Positions 27,222 to 36,851 of a stretch of 64,000 nt of DNA are shown piece by piece. The translations under genes and the position numbers were made by a program. Position 1 is the first letter of the stretch; each line of letters begins with the position of its first letter. Below the pieces are notes generated by a model. That model was not told the origin of the DNA. It ran no database searches and worked only from the letters and a program-made list of their open reading frames with translations. Location: NCBI RefSeq assembly GCF_014486675.1, contig NZ_JACTAC010000007.1, positions 1 to 64,000 on the forward strand, read 5' to 3'. The DNA is from Flavobacterium macrobrachii. GTDB taxonomy: Bacteria > Bacteroidota > Bacteroidia > Flavobacteriales > Flavobacteriaceae.

Positions 27222-27704
27222 ATGGATTTAAAAGAAATTCAAAACCTGATCAAATTTGTATCCAATTCTGGCGTAGCCGAAGTAAAATTGGAAACAGGCG
27301 ATGTTAAAATCACTATTAGAACTACGTTAGAAGGAAATACTCCTGATATTACTTATGTACAACAAGCACCAATGCAACAAGCCATTGCTGCTCCAGTTGC
27401 CTCAGCTCCAGTTGCTCCAGCAACACCAGCTGCTCCAGCTGCTCCAGCCGAAGACAACTCAAAATTCATTACTATAAAATCACCAATGATTGGAACTTTT
27501 TATAGAAAACCATCTCCAGACAAAGCTCCATTTGTAGAAGTTGGAACTTCTATCGGAAAAGGAGATGTACTATGTGTAGTAGAAGCCATGAAATTATTCA
27601 ACGAAATTGAAGCAGAAGTTACAGGTAAAATCGTAAAAATATTGGTTGATGATATGTCGCCAGTAGAATTTGACCAACCATTATTCCTAGTTGATCCATC
27701 TTAA
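27222..27704 (+). CDS. accB: acetyl-CoA carboxylase biotin carboxyl carrier protein
   Basis: 160 residues: an N-terminal domain (about 1-50), a long Ala/Pro linker ([16 protein letters not shown]) and the biotinyl domain with [15 protein letters not shown], the Lys being the biotin site. It carries CO2 between the biotin carboxylase and carboxyltransferase. 22 nt after fabH, and followed by accC after a repetitive 91-nt leader. Confidence 0.96.
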   Translation: MDLKEIQNLIKFVSNSGVAEVKLETGDVKITIRTTLEGNTPDITYVQQAPMQQAIAAPVASAPVAPATPAAPAAPAEDNSKFITIKSPMIGTFYRKPSPDKAPFVEVGTSIGKGDVLCVVEAMKLFNEIEAEVTGKIVKILVDDMSPVEFDQPLFLVDPS

Positions 27705-27706
27705 AA

Positions 27707-27792
27707 AGTTAGAAGTTAGAAGTTGGAAGTTAGAAGTTTTCTTTCTTCATAAATTGTCTAATTGACACATTGTCTAATTATCTAATTAAAAA
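27707..27792 (+). repeat. heptamer then octamer repeats in the accC leader
   Basis: Five units of 7 nt (AGTTAGA type) run 27707-27741, then five units of 8 nt (ATTGTCTA / ATTATCTA type) run 27753-27792, ending 3 nt before the accC ATG. The whole accB-accC gap is repeat. Confidence 0.85.
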
Positions 27793-27795
27793 ATT

Positions 27796-29142
27796 ATGTT
27801 TAAAAAAATACTTATAGCCAATAGAGGAGAAATTGCACTTCGTGTAATTCGTACTTGTCGTGAAATGGGAATTAAAACAGTAGCTGTTTACTCTACTGTT
27901 GATGCTGAAAGTTTACACGTAAAATTTGCTGATGAAGCCGTTTGCATTGGTCCAGCACCAAGTAAAGACTCATATTTGAAAATGTCAAATATCATTGCAG
28001 CTGCTGAAATCACCAATGCAGATGCAATCCATCCAGGATATGGTTTTCTTTCTGAAAATGCTAAATTTTCAAAAATTTGTCAAGAACATGGCATCAAATT
28101 TATCGGTGCTTCACCAGAAATGATTGACAAAATGGGAGACAAAGCTACCGCAAAAGCAACTATGAAAGAAGCTGGCGTTCCATGTGTTCCAGGTTCTGAA
28201 GGAATTTTAGAAGATTTTGAACAAGCCAAAAAAGTAGCCAAAGAAATTGGTTATCCAGTAATGATGAAAGCTACTGCTGGTGGTGGTGGAAAAGGAATGC
28301 GTGCTATTTGGAAAGAAGAAGAACTTTTAAAAGCATGGGAAAGTGCTCGTCAAGAAGCTGCTGCAGCTTTTGGAAATGACGGAATGTACATGGAAAAACT
28401 TATCGAAGAACCAAGACATATTGAAATTCAAGTGGTTGGTGATTCTTATGGAAAAGCGTGTCACTTATCTGAAAGAGATTGTTCTGTGCAGCGTCGTCAT
28501 CAAAAATTGACTGAAGAAACTCCTTCTCCATTCATGACGGATGAATTGCGTACTAAAATGGGTGAAGCCGCTGTAAAAGCTGCCGAATATATTAAATATG
28601 AAGGTGCTGGAACGGTTGAATTTTTGGTTGACAAACACCGTAATTTCTACTTTATGGAAATGAATACTCGTATCCAGGTAGAACATCCTATTACTGAACA
28701 AGTTATTGATTATGATTTAATTCGTGAGCAGATATTAGTTGCTGCTGGAGTGCCAATTTCGGGTAAAAACTATTTACCACAATTACACTCAATCGAATGT
28801 CGTATCAATGCCGAAGATCCATATAATGATTTTCGTCCTTCACCAGGAAAAATCACCGTACTACATGCGCCAGGTGGACACGGCGTTCGTCTTGACACTC
28901 ACGTTTATGCTGGTTATACTATCCCGCCAAATTATGATTCTATGATTGCAAAATTGATTACTACTGCTCAAACTAGAGAAGAAGCAATTAGCAAAATGAA
29001 ACGTGCTTTGGATGAGTTTTATATTGAAGGAATTAAAACGACTATTCCATTCCACAGACAATTGATGGATGAACCGGATTATGTTGCCGGAAATTATACT
29101 ACTAAGTTTATGGAAACGTTTAAAATGAACGATCCAGAATAG
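27796..29142 (+). CDS. accC: acetyl-CoA carboxylase, biotin carboxylase subunit
   Basis: 448 residues, normal. ATP-grasp enzyme that carboxylates the biotin of AccB. Motifs: N-terminal [22 protein letters not shown]-binding [23 protein letters not shown] and the active-site [10 protein letters not shown]. Last gene of the unit with a terminator after it. Its accB-side leader is entirely short tandem repeat, which may affect the accB:accC ratio. Confidence 0.97.
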   Translation: MFKKILIANRGEIALRVIRTCREMGIKTVAVYSTVDAESLHVKFADEAVCIGPAPSKDSYLKMSNIIAAAEITNADAIHPGYGFLSENAKFSKICQEHGIKFIGASPEMIDKMGDKATAKATMKEAGVPCVPGSEGILEDFEQAKKVAKEIGYPVMMKATAGGGGKGMRAIWKEEELLKAWESARQEAAAAFGNDGMYMEKLIEEPRHIEIQVVGDSYGKACHLSERDCSVQRRHQKLTEETPSPFMTDELRTKMGEAAVKAAEYIKYEGAGTVEFLVDKHRNFYFMEMNTRIQVEHPITEQVIDYDLIREQILVAAGVPISGKNYLPQLHSIECRINAEDPYNDFRPSPGKITVLHAPGGHGVRLDTHVYAGYTIPPNYDSMIAKLITTAQTREEAISKMKRALDEFYIEGIKTTIPFHRQLMDEPDYVAGNYTTKFMETFKMNDPE

Positions 29143-29147
29143 ATAGA

Positions 29148-29176
29148 AAACCTCACTACTTAGTGAGGTTTTTGTT
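29148..29176 (+). terminator. intrinsic terminator of accC
   Basis: AAAACCTCACTA / TAGTGAGGTTTT with CT loop and a T-rich tail. Confidence 0.85.
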
Positions 29177-29259
29177 TTTATAAATTATTATTTACCCTTC
29201 TCCCGAAACTTTGGGATGCGCTCAGGGTGTCAAGTAGGATCTACAAACATTTATTTGAT

Positions 29260-29616
29260 TTATTGGTCTTCTTGTTTTGCATCGTTAATGAACTTGGCAA
29301 CTTCCTTGAGTTTAGAAACGGGAAGTGTTTTTAGTGTTTCCTGCCAATTGAAATCTTCTTGTTTTGGGATAAACTTATTTAATGGATGATTGTTGTTTAA
29401 AACCGTGTTTTTGTCAGGTTTAAAGGCTAATAAATCATTTGGTTCACAATGGAGATGCAGACAAATTAACTCGATGTGGTTTAGACGTAAAACGTGCATG
29501 TCGTTGCGAATGATTTTTGAAGCTGTATGTGGCGCAATACCTATTTTGACCAGAAATGAATAGGGTTTTTCTATTTGACGTGCCTTAAAAATGGGTGCAA
29601 GATTGAGATATAGCAT
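29260..29616 (-). CDS. Cro/CI-type helix-turn-helix protein
   Basis: 118 residues. Residues about 1-70 resemble a Cro/CI-type HTH (SFLVKIGIAPHTASKIIRND, LRLNHIELICLHLHCEPNDLLAF), as in small DNA-binding regulators. The rest is a short helical tail (ETLKTLPVSKLKEVAKFIND). No cognate toxin or target gene adjoins it. Read away from the 21-nt array that starts 51 nt upstream of its ATG, so the array lies in its promoter region. Confidence 0.8.
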   Translation of the reverse strand: MLYLNLAPIFKARQIEKPYSFLVKIGIAPHTASKIIRNDMHVLRLNHIELICLHLHCEPNDLLAFKPDKNTVLNNNHPLNKFIPKQEDFNWQETLKTLPVSKLKEVAKFINDAKQEDQ

Positions 29617-29666
29617 AATGATTACTGTTTAACTATTATAAATTTAAGTAAAAAGTAAAAATAGTA

Positions 29667-29855
29667 TTGCATTACTTACAATAATATTAACAAAAAATAA
29701 AACAAGAATTCAACAACTAACAATACTACTTCTAAAAATAAAAACAAGAATTGTAATAACTACAAGTGGTATTGTATTATATAAAAGTAGTATTGCAATA
29801 CTTAAAAACAGTATTGTATAATATAAAAGTTATATTACAATAGTTAAAAGTATCT
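29667..29855. repeat. degenerate 21-nt tandem repeat array B (nine units)
   Basis: Units of exactly 21 nt start at 29667, 29688, 29709 and on to 29835. The last five are clearest: each opens with TTGTAATA, TTGTATTA, TTGCAATA, TTGTATAA or TTACAATA, followed by a T/C-A rich middle (TAAAAG) and an ending such as GTGGTA, AGTA or CAGTA. Earlier units are more diverged. The sequence differs from array A but the period is the same. No ORF runs through it. Confidence 0.8.
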
Positions 29856-29867
29856 AGTTAGTTCTAT

Positions 29868-29900
29868 AAAAAACCCAACTTTCTCGAGTTGGGTTTTTTG
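29868..29900. terminator. terminator after array B
   Basis: Perfect stem AAAAAACCCAACT / AGTTGGGTTTTTT with TTCTCG loop and T-runs on both strands, 12 nt after the last array unit. Confidence 0.85.
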
Positions 29901-30015
29901 TTGCTATTTAATTTAATGTATTGGAGTAATTGGTTCTCGATACTTTTTTTGTTCCGTTTCTCTACACAAAAAAAACTCGAACTGACGGTTTTGATTAAAC
30001 AGAATGTTATTTGAT

Positions 30016-31917
30016 TTATAACGTTTCATTCAACCATTTATAAAATTCTCGTTGCCAAACTAACGCATTTTGTGGTTTTAGTACCCAATGGTTTTCTTCA
30101 GGGAAATATAGAAAACGGCTTTTTACTCCGCGAAGTTGTGCTGCTTGAAAGGCTTCTTGTCCTTGACCAATTGGTACACGGTAGTCTTTTCCACCGTGGA
30201 TAACCAAGATTGGTGTGTTCCATTTGTCAACTAATTTTATTGGGTTGAATTTGGCATAGGTTTTTTGTGCAATTGCATTGTCTTTTTCCCAATAAGCTCC
30301 GCCATTTTCCCAATCGGTGAAGAACATTTCTTCGGTTGTTCCATACATACTTTCCATATTGAAAACACCACAATGCGAAATAAAGGTTTTAAAACGATTG
30401 TTATGAATTCCGGCAAGATAATATACCGAATAACCACCATAACTTGCTCCAACTGCTCCTAAACGTGATTTATCGACATAACTTTCTTTTGCTACATCAT
30501 CAATGGCAGAGAGATAATCGTCCATTACTTGTCCACCCCAATCTTTTGAGATTTGTTCGTTCCATTCTTGTCCGTGACCATACATTCCGCGACGGTTTGG
30601 TGCTACAACTACATAACCTTGTGAAGCCATAAGGGAGAAATTCCAACGGAACGAATAGCTTTGTGTTAACGGTGATTGCGGTCCACCTTGACAATATAAT
30701 AAAGCTGGATATTTTTTGTTTTTATCAAAATTTGGAGGAAGAATTACCCAAACGAGCATTTTTTTGCCATCGGTTGTGGTTACGTATCGTCTTTCGTATT
30801 TTGGTAAAGCTAATTTAGCGTAAGTATCGTCATTGGTTTTTGTGATTTGTAGCCACGTTTTTTTCTTTAGATTATACGAATAGATTTCTGGAGCATGGTT
30901 CATATCGGTTCTAGTAACGATGATGTTATCGCCTGAAAAACCAATTAAATCATTGACATCAAAATCACCTGAAGTAACTTGTTTAACCGTAACAGCTATT
31001 CTTGTTAATCCTGGGAAGTTCACTTCGAATAATTGTTTTGTTCCTTCAACTGCTGCTGTGAAATAGACTTTTTTTCCGTCGTTACTCCACAGCATATTAT
31101 CTACAGAACCATCCCAATTGGCGGTTAAATTGATGTCCATTCCTTTGAAACGAACGATGATGTCGTTTTTATCGGCTTCGTATCCATCGCGTTTCATTTG
31201 AAGCCAAGTTAGATTTCCTGTTGGAGAAAAAACCGGATTCATGTCGTAACCTTTATTACTTTCGGTTAAATTGGTCGTAGTTTTAGTTTCGATGTTGTAT
31301 TCGTATAAATCGGCGTTGGTTGATAAAGCATAATCGGTACCAAATTTCTTTTTGCTTACGTAAATAATACTTTTTCCGTCAGGTGACCAAATGTAGTCTT
31401 CGTCGCCACCAAAAGGTTTTTGCGGACTGTCATACGGTTCATTTGGCATAATATCAATTGCTTTAGCTTTTTCTTTGTTTTCGGCATAGAAAACGTGGTT
31501 GTGAGTTCCGTTGTTCCACGTATCCCAATGACGATAGTCTAATCCGTTATATACATAAGCATCGGCTTTTTTCAGTTCAGGATAAATGTCTTTTCCGAGT
31601 ATATTTTCGGTTTTAACTTCTTGGGAAGAAAGAATGTATTTTCCATCGGGAGAAACGTTTTTGTCTTTGACTAAATCTTTGGTTTCTTTTACCTCAACAG
31701 CATTTCCGCCAGTAACTGGAATAGTGTAAAACTTAGCATTGGATTTGTTTTCTTCCACAGAAGGAATTGCCACTTTATAAACGATATTTTTTCCGTCGAC
31801 AGAAATTCCGAGTGGTGTTACTCTGCCTAATTTCCAGAGTGTTTCGGGAGAAAGTACTTCTTGTGCAAATGAATTTGTACTCATTATGATTGTAGCAATT
31901 AGAACTAATTTTTTCAT
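30016..31917 (-). CDS. S9-family secreted prolyl-oligopeptidase-like peptidase
   Basis: 633 residues, signal peptide MKKLVLIATIIMSTNSFAQ. An N-terminal beta-propeller (WD40-like PD40 repeats, for example YDMNPVFSPTGNL) is followed by an alpha/beta hydrolase domain: nucleophile Ser in GASYGGYS, Asp in HGGKDYRVP, His in EENHWVLKPQ. It should release dipeptides from short peptides outside the cytoplasm. Related to acylaminoacyl peptidase or DPP IV; the exact specificity is unclear. Single gene. Confidence 0.93.
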   Translation of the reverse strand: MKKLVLIATIIMSTNSFAQEVLSPETLWKLGRVTPLGISVDGKNIVYKVAIPSVEENKSNAKFYTIPVTGGNAVEVKETKDLVKDKNVSPDGKYILSSQEVKTENILGKDIYPELKKADAYVYNGLDYRHWDTWNNGTHNHVFYAENKEKAKAIDIMPNEPYDSPQKPFGGDEDYIWSPDGKSIIYVSKKKFGTDYALSTNADLYEYNIETKTTTNLTESNKGYDMNPVFSPTGNLTWLQMKRDGYEADKNDIIVRFKGMDINLTANWDGSVDNMLWSNDGKKVYFTAAVEGTKQLFEVNFPGLTRIAVTVKQVTSGDFDVNDLIGFSGDNIIVTRTDMNHAPEIYSYNLKKKTWLQITKTNDDTYAKLALPKYERRYVTTTDGKKMLVWVILPPNFDKNKKYPALLYCQGGPQSPLTQSYSFRWNFSLMASQGYVVVAPNRRGMYGHGQEWNEQISKDWGGQVMDDYLSAIDDVAKESYVDKSRLGAVGASYGGYSVYYLAGIHNNRFKTFISHCGVFNMESMYGTTEEMFFTDWENGGAYWEKDNAIAQKTYAKFNPIKLVDKWNTPILVIHGGKDYRVPIGQGQEAFQAAQLRGVKSRFLYFPEENHWVLKPQNALVWQREFYKWLNETL

Positions 31918-31941
31918 TTTTTTTTATTTTTTGCTAAAATA

Positions 31942-31973
31942 CAAAAAGCGCTGCTTGTTGGCAACGCTTTTTG
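31942..31973 (-). terminator. terminator of the TonB-receptor operon
   Basis: AAAAAGCG / CGCTTTTT stem extended by TGC/GCA pairs, read on the minus strand between the lipoprotein gene and the S9 peptidase. Confidence 0.75.
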
Positions 31974-31997
31974 ATTTGGTATTCTTATAAAATCGAA

Positions 31998-32441
31998 TTA
32001 CACTTTCTGTAATTTCAAATATACAATTTGATTTAAGTCATTTGTATATGCAATGACAACATCTGAAAATGTCAACGAAATTATACTAAAAGATCTAGAA
32101 ACTGGCTGAGGATTACCATTTACTGTAGTTGTATAGTTTAAAGTAACATTTGTTGATAATCTATCATATGTACCTTCAATAGAAGTGTTAGCACAAGTTA
32201 CATCTGTTGTGTAATCATTACTTTCAAAAGTAAAATCTTCATTGAAAATATAATTGTCTTTACATTCTGAATTATTTACGTAATCTTGGTATAAAATAAC
32301 ACCTTGTGGATTTGTAGTTCCTATTTCTGAAATCTCCCATTTACCTACTAAATAATTTTGTTCCACAAAATCGTCTTCATCTTCACCACATGACACAAAA
32401 GCTAGTGGTAAAAGAAGTAATAATTTAAAAATATTTTTCAT
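31998..32441 (-). CDS. lipoprotein, lipocalin-like
   Basis: 147 residues from ATG 32441: signal peptide and lipobox in LLLLLPLAFVSCGEDE, then a beta-rich domain with YLVGKWEISEIG and repeated Thr/Asn strands, resembling the lipocalin-like family of flavobacterial lipoproteins. Reading from 32531 would add 30 codons that lie inside the upstream gene, so it is rejected. It is separated from that gene by a single nt, so it belongs to the same operon as the TonB receptor and may bind the same ligand. Confidence 0.78.
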   Translation of the reverse strand: MKNIFKLLLLLPLAFVSCGEDEDDFVEQNYLVGKWEISEIGTTNPQGVILYQDYVNNSECKDNYIFNEDFTFESNDYTTDVTCANTSIEGTYDRLSTNVTLNYTTTVNGNPQPVSRSFSIISLTFSDVVIAYTNDLNQIVYLKLQKV

Positions 32442-32442
32442 A

Positions 32443-33822
32443 TTATTGAGCATAAACTTCAACGTTATCAATTTGGTAAGTAGATGTAATTCCATTAGTT
32501 CCACCAACATAACGGAATGAAATGTAAACATTTCCTGAATATGAAGATAAATCTACGTTCCCTGAACTAGTGAAATTTGCTGGAAATGAACTAGTTTGAC
32601 CAGCAAAAGTAGCGTTCAACTGTGTCCAAGTAGCGGCGTTAACAGCTGCAGCAGTTCCACTTCCGTCATAATTGGTTGAAATCCAAACCGTAACAGCTTC
32701 ACCGTTAGCAAATCCAACTTTTGAACCAAATCTTAAAAATTCACCTGAAGTTGCATCTAAGTTGATGGCTGGAGTAATTAATCTAGTATCAACATTATTT
32801 TCCGCTGGCGTAATTCCAAATGGAGAAAATTGAGCGAATTTGTTACCTGTATTAAGAGGAAACTGTCTAACTTCCCATTTTTCACTACCGCCATTCATAG
32901 AAACATTAGACCAACCAGGCAAGGCAACATTTTGTCCATTTCCTGCACCTGAAATACTTTCGAAATTTTCAGAAAAAATTGGCGCTAATCTTGGACCATT
33001 TAATTGAATATCATCTTCAGTTCTAGCTAAGAGTTGATAATCTGAATTAAACTTTGTTAATATTCCTCTGACTTTACCTCTACCTTGAGCAACAGGTTTA
33101 GCAGCAAAATTAGCAAAACTACTTGTTCTAAAGATTACTGTGTTTCCATCAGCATCTGTCAATAGGTGATTAGTTGCGCCACCTAAATCATTTGCGGAGT
33201 CATAATATGTAGTTGTTATAGCTTGATTAGAAAACTGAACATTTTCTAATTCTACAAGTGTGTTAATATTAGCATCGTTCAACAACTGAGGTATTGTTAA
33301 AGTTCTTTTTAATTGGTCTTCTGAAACAATTTGACAAGACTTATTTAAAGCTGTTCTGTATAATTCACGTGGTAATCTACCTACAGCAGCAGTACCACTT
33401 GTACTAACAAAAATTCCACCTATTCTTTTTCCACCATTACTTACATCGGTATATAAATCATTTAGTTTAATCAAAACTTTTCTTCCTGGTTCGAAAGATA
33501 CAAAAGTAGAAGTTACATCAACAGGCACACTGAATGATAAAGGTATGGGTTGTGTAGAAGTTGGTAATGTTTGAAAAGAAATTGTTTTGAAGAAGTTACC
33601 ACCTTTATCTGATGAAACCACATATGCTTCAATCACATCGTCTTGTTGATATTGTGTAACTGTAGAACCGAAACTTAATTCAGAAACTTCTTTAGTTTTT
33701 TGTAAAGTGGTTTCAATACAGTTAACTTGTGGTGTGTCATAATTGTCATCATTAACACAACTTGATGTAAAACTTGCAACTGAAGTTAATACAAGTATTG
33801 ATTTAAAAAATGTTGTTTTCAT
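32443..33822 (-). CDS. DUF5689 lipoprotein with C-terminal binding domain
   Basis: 459 residues from ATG 33822. Lipobox near residue 23 (SVASFTSSCVNDD). Residues about 30-290 match DUF5689 by pattern (QQDDVIEAYVVSSDKGGNFFKTI, LLARTEDDIQLNGP); residues about 300-459 look like a choice-of-anchor or jelly-roll binding domain (GATNGITSTYQIDNVEVYAQ end). Probably a surface lipoprotein working with the TonB receptor encoded 19 nt upstream. Ligand unknown; DUF5689 sits near nucleases in several genomes, a memory-based point. Confidence 0.82.
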   Translation of the reverse strand: MKTTFFKSILVLTSVASFTSSCVNDDNYDTPQVNCIETTLQKTKEVSELSFGSTVTQYQQDDVIEAYVVSSDKGGNFFKTISFQTLPTSTQPIPLSFSVPVDVTSTFVSFEPGRKVLIKLNDLYTDVSNGGKRIGGIFVSTSGTAAVGRLPRELYRTALNKSCQIVSEDQLKRTLTIPQLLNDANINTLVELENVQFSNQAITTTYYDSANDLGGATNHLLTDADGNTVIFRTSSFANFAAKPVAQGRGKVRGILTKFNSDYQLLARTEDDIQLNGPRLAPIFSENFESISGAGNGQNVALPGWSNVSMNGGSEKWEVRQFPLNTGNKFAQFSPFGITPAENNVDTRLITPAINLDATSGEFLRFGSKVGFANGEAVTVWISTNYDGSGTAAAVNAATWTQLNATFAGQTSSFPANFTSSGNVDLSSYSGNVYISFRYVGGTNGITSTYQIDNVEVYAQ

Positions 33823-33841
33823 ATAATAAATTTTTTTTTTT

Positions 33842-36712
33842 TTAGAAATTGATATAAAAATTAAAGAAATAAGTTCTTCCAAACCCATAAAAATAACGAG
33901 GTGCAAATGATGGAGTCCCGCTAGAAACATCTTGATTTAACTCTCTATAATTAGCATTTCTAGCTTGTTCAAATCCTCCTGTTTTGTATTGAATATCAAA
34001 TACGTTGTTCAAAGTAGCAAATAAACCTAAAGTAACAGGATTTTTACCAGAAACTCTCCATGACTTTCCACCTGTAAGGTTTACTAATGTATAAGGATCA
34101 AATTTTTCTTGTTTTAGCAATTTATCTACTCTACTTTGTTCTGCCTCAGGAAATTGAAATCCATTTGCATCTAATGGGTTTCTTAAAAAACTATTCGTTC
34201 TTAAAACAGGAGATACATCTAGATAAGTATCTGCAAGATAATTTACATTAGCTCCAACCCACCAAAACTTTGGATCTCTGTATTCTAAACCAACTGCATA
34301 AGCTTGTTGTGGCATTCCTGGTTGTCTATAATTTTTAAGTTTTGCTTCGCCAAGATTAACTAAAGTTGAAAGTCCTACTGAAGCTCTTGTATCATCATTC
34401 AAAGTAACTGTTGGATTGTTAGTGTATGTATATTGTCCATAAGAAGCAGCAGCAGTTGCTTTAAGAGTTGAAGTTATTTGATATTCCAAGCCAAGTTCAG
34501 CACCAATATTTAATTTATCTAAACCAGTTACTATTTCTGCCACAAAAGCATCGCCACCATCTCCAACTTCTACTTCTTCAAATGCTCCTTCAGCAAAGAA
34601 AAATGCTGTTTCTGTAGCATCCTTAATATTAGCATAGAAACCAGTTAGTCTTGCTTTAAAGGTTGGAGTTTTAATTACATAACTTGCATCTAAGTTTGAA
34701 ACTGTTTCACTTCTTAAATTTCTAACAGGAGTATTACTTAACCTTGCATTGAAGAAAACATTTCTCATTGATGGTGCTTTTGACATGTAAACACTGTTAA
34801 AACTTAAAAACTGCTTACCTGTTATTTTATAAGTTAAGCCACCTTTGAAACCAAAGTTATCAAAATCAACTTTTTCACTTTTTCCAAATGAAGAATTAGG
34901 ATAAATACCATTTCTATATAAACCTTCTCTTTGATAATCTTTTCTGCTGAAAGATTGAGCTAGATAAAAATCTATTTTTTCATAAGTAAATTTGAATTGA
35001 GTAAAAGCATCAATATGGTTTGCAAATAAATTATAGTTATACCCATATTTATCACCTTCTCTAATAATTCTATCAGGGTTGTTTAAATCTGGTTGTTGTG
35101 CGCTTCCTTCTTGAAATGGATCAACATCTAGAAATGAATGTCCTCCTAATAAATCTGTTAACATTTGAAAATTACTAGATTTTAATTTACTGTAACTCGC
35201 TCCTGCATTCATTACAATATTATCAGAAAGTTGAGAACTTAAAATAGAATTTGCAACAAAAAGCTTATCATCTGTTCTATCTTCATACAGAACGTAAGAA
35301 CTTCTTGCTGGTGCTCGACCGATTTCATTACCATTTCCATCTACAATTGCAGTAGTATTGGCTCTATACATTGCATTCCAATCGATTTGTCTTTGCGTCA
35401 AAAATGGCGCATCCATAGCTCCAATAAGATTTGGTGTATAAACACCTCCCAAACCACCTGGTTGATATGCAGAATTTGGAACTGTTTCAGGATTGTTATC
35501 ATACAAAGAAGTAAAATAACTTGGTAAATTTTGATAATAAGTTGGGTCAGGATTAGCTGCATTAACAAAATCTATCCTTGAATTTCCAATTTTACCAAAT
35601 TGATACATCACATTAGATGTTAATGAGGTTTTATCATTAAATCTCCAATAGTGAGTTAACATATTAATTGGTTCTTCAACTTCTCTATCACGAGAGTTTC
35701 TTTTTTTACCATCTTGCCATCCCCAAAAAGAGTTATACTTGATACCTGCAATACTGACAATCTCATCTGTATTTGAAGAATTTCTACCTCTTCTATTTTG
35801 AGCATATATAGATGTAAAATTCAAACTATGCTTTTCATTGAATTTCTTTTCGATACTTGCAAATAATGAATTTGCTGAATAATCAGTTCCTTCAAAATAA
35901 GCTTCTTCTGCCCATCTTCTTGAAGCAGATACAACGAATGCCCATCCATCGCTATTCATTCCAGACGCATGAGTTGCCATAGCTCTCCAATTGTAATTCG
36001 TTTGAGTTCCTGCATAAGACACGCGAGTTCCCTTTCTATATATAGAAGCTCTTGTATTTATTTCTTGTGTACCAAGAATACCTCCAAATGTATAATCTGA
36101 TGGAGCAGAACCCATTGTAAACTCCTGATTTCTGGTAGCATCATTTAAACCACCCCAATTTCCCCACTGTGGTCTATTATCTAATAGTTTATTCATTGAT
36201 ACACCATTTATCATAGTGGTAGAATATTCATTATCAAGTCCTCTAATTCTAAAACGTGCTTGACCCCAGTTGAAAGCAGCTGCTTGTTGATATGTATCTC
36301 TAGAAGCCTGTAATAGTCCAGCGGTATTTTCTGAACCGCTATTATCATCACCTAAATCATTCTCAAGAATTGATATCAAGTTAATTTGTTGTTCAATAGA
36401 AACATCTTCTTCTAAGACAACCACACCTAAATCAAGCATTTTACCATCTACAACTTCTACAACGAGAAGTTGCTCTTTATATCCTGCACTTTTTATCTGC
36501 AAAAGCTGACTTCCTGAGGATAATTTGTCAAATGTAAAAACACCTGCTGCATCTGTTAAAGAGGTAAAACTAGTGTTTTGAATAGAAGCTACAACACTTG
36601 GTAATGGCTTTTGAGTTTTTGAATCGATTACCTTTCCGGTAAAACCAGTAGATTGTCCGAATACAAAAACTACTTGCAATACAAAGAGTGTACTAATAAC
36701 AAGTTTTTTCAT
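33842..36712 (-). CDS. TonB-dependent receptor with CarboxypepD_reg-like domain
   Basis: 956 residues, signal peptide MKKLVISTLFVLQVVFVFGQ. Residues 23-90 form a carboxypeptidase-regulatory-like domain (GKVIDSKTQKPLPSVVASI), then a plug (FRIRGLDNEYSTTMINGVSM) and a long beta-barrel ending in an aromatic YFFNFYINF. It imports a ligand across the outer membrane. It is the first gene of an operon with the DUF5689 and lipocalin-like lipoproteins, and is divergent from a secreted endonuclease/phosphatase-family gene 139 nt away. Confidence 0.95.
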   Translation of the reverse strand: MKKLVISTLFVLQVVFVFGQSTGFTGKVIDSKTQKPLPSVVASIQNTSFTSLTDAAGVFTFDKLSSGSQLLQIKSAGYKEQLLVVEVVDGKMLDLGVVVLEEDVSIEQQINLISILENDLGDDNSGSENTAGLLQASRDTYQQAAAFNWGQARFRIRGLDNEYSTTMINGVSMNKLLDNRPQWGNWGGLNDATRNQEFTMGSAPSDYTFGGILGTQEINTRASIYRKGTRVSYAGTQTNYNWRAMATHASGMNSDGWAFVVSASRRWAEEAYFEGTDYSANSLFASIEKKFNEKHSLNFTSIYAQNRRGRNSSNTDEIVSIAGIKYNSFWGWQDGKKRNSRDREVEEPINMLTHYWRFNDKTSLTSNVMYQFGKIGNSRIDFVNAANPDPTYYQNLPSYFTSLYDNNPETVPNSAYQPGGLGGVYTPNLIGAMDAPFLTQRQIDWNAMYRANTTAIVDGNGNEIGRAPARSSYVLYEDRTDDKLFVANSILSSQLSDNIVMNAGASYSKLKSSNFQMLTDLLGGHSFLDVDPFQEGSAQQPDLNNPDRIIREGDKYGYNYNLFANHIDAFTQFKFTYEKIDFYLAQSFSRKDYQREGLYRNGIYPNSSFGKSEKVDFDNFGFKGGLTYKITGKQFLSFNSVYMSKAPSMRNVFFNARLSNTPVRNLRSETVSNLDASYVIKTPTFKARLTGFYANIKDATETAFFFAEGAFEEVEVGDGGDAFVAEIVTGLDKLNIGAELGLEYQITSTLKATAAASYGQYTYTNNPTVTLNDDTRASVGLSTLVNLGEAKLKNYRQPGMPQQAYAVGLEYRDPKFWWVGANVNYLADTYLDVSPVLRTNSFLRNPLDANGFQFPEAEQSRVDKLLKQEKFDPYTLVNLTGGKSWRVSGKNPVTLGLFATLNNVFDIQYKTGGFEQARNANYRELNQDVSSGTPSFAPRYFYGFGRTYFFNFYINF

Positions 36713-36851
36713 AAATAAAATAATATTAATTTTTCTTTTCTGCTCTGCTTAACACAAACATAACAGCCGACAAATGTACATCTTTTAATAATATTATTTA
36801 CTTTTGGCTCGAAGTTTGTAATAAACTTGATATTAAATTAATATACGATTT

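Larger units (their letters stand above)
29617..30015. other. 399-nt intergenic region: array B and terminator
   Basis: Holds a 21-nt degenerate repeat array (29667-29855), one clean terminator (29868-29900) and about 100 nt before the S9 peptidase end that show only an SGD-free, featureless AT-rich sequence. No ORF over 60 codons is credible. Confidence 0.7.
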
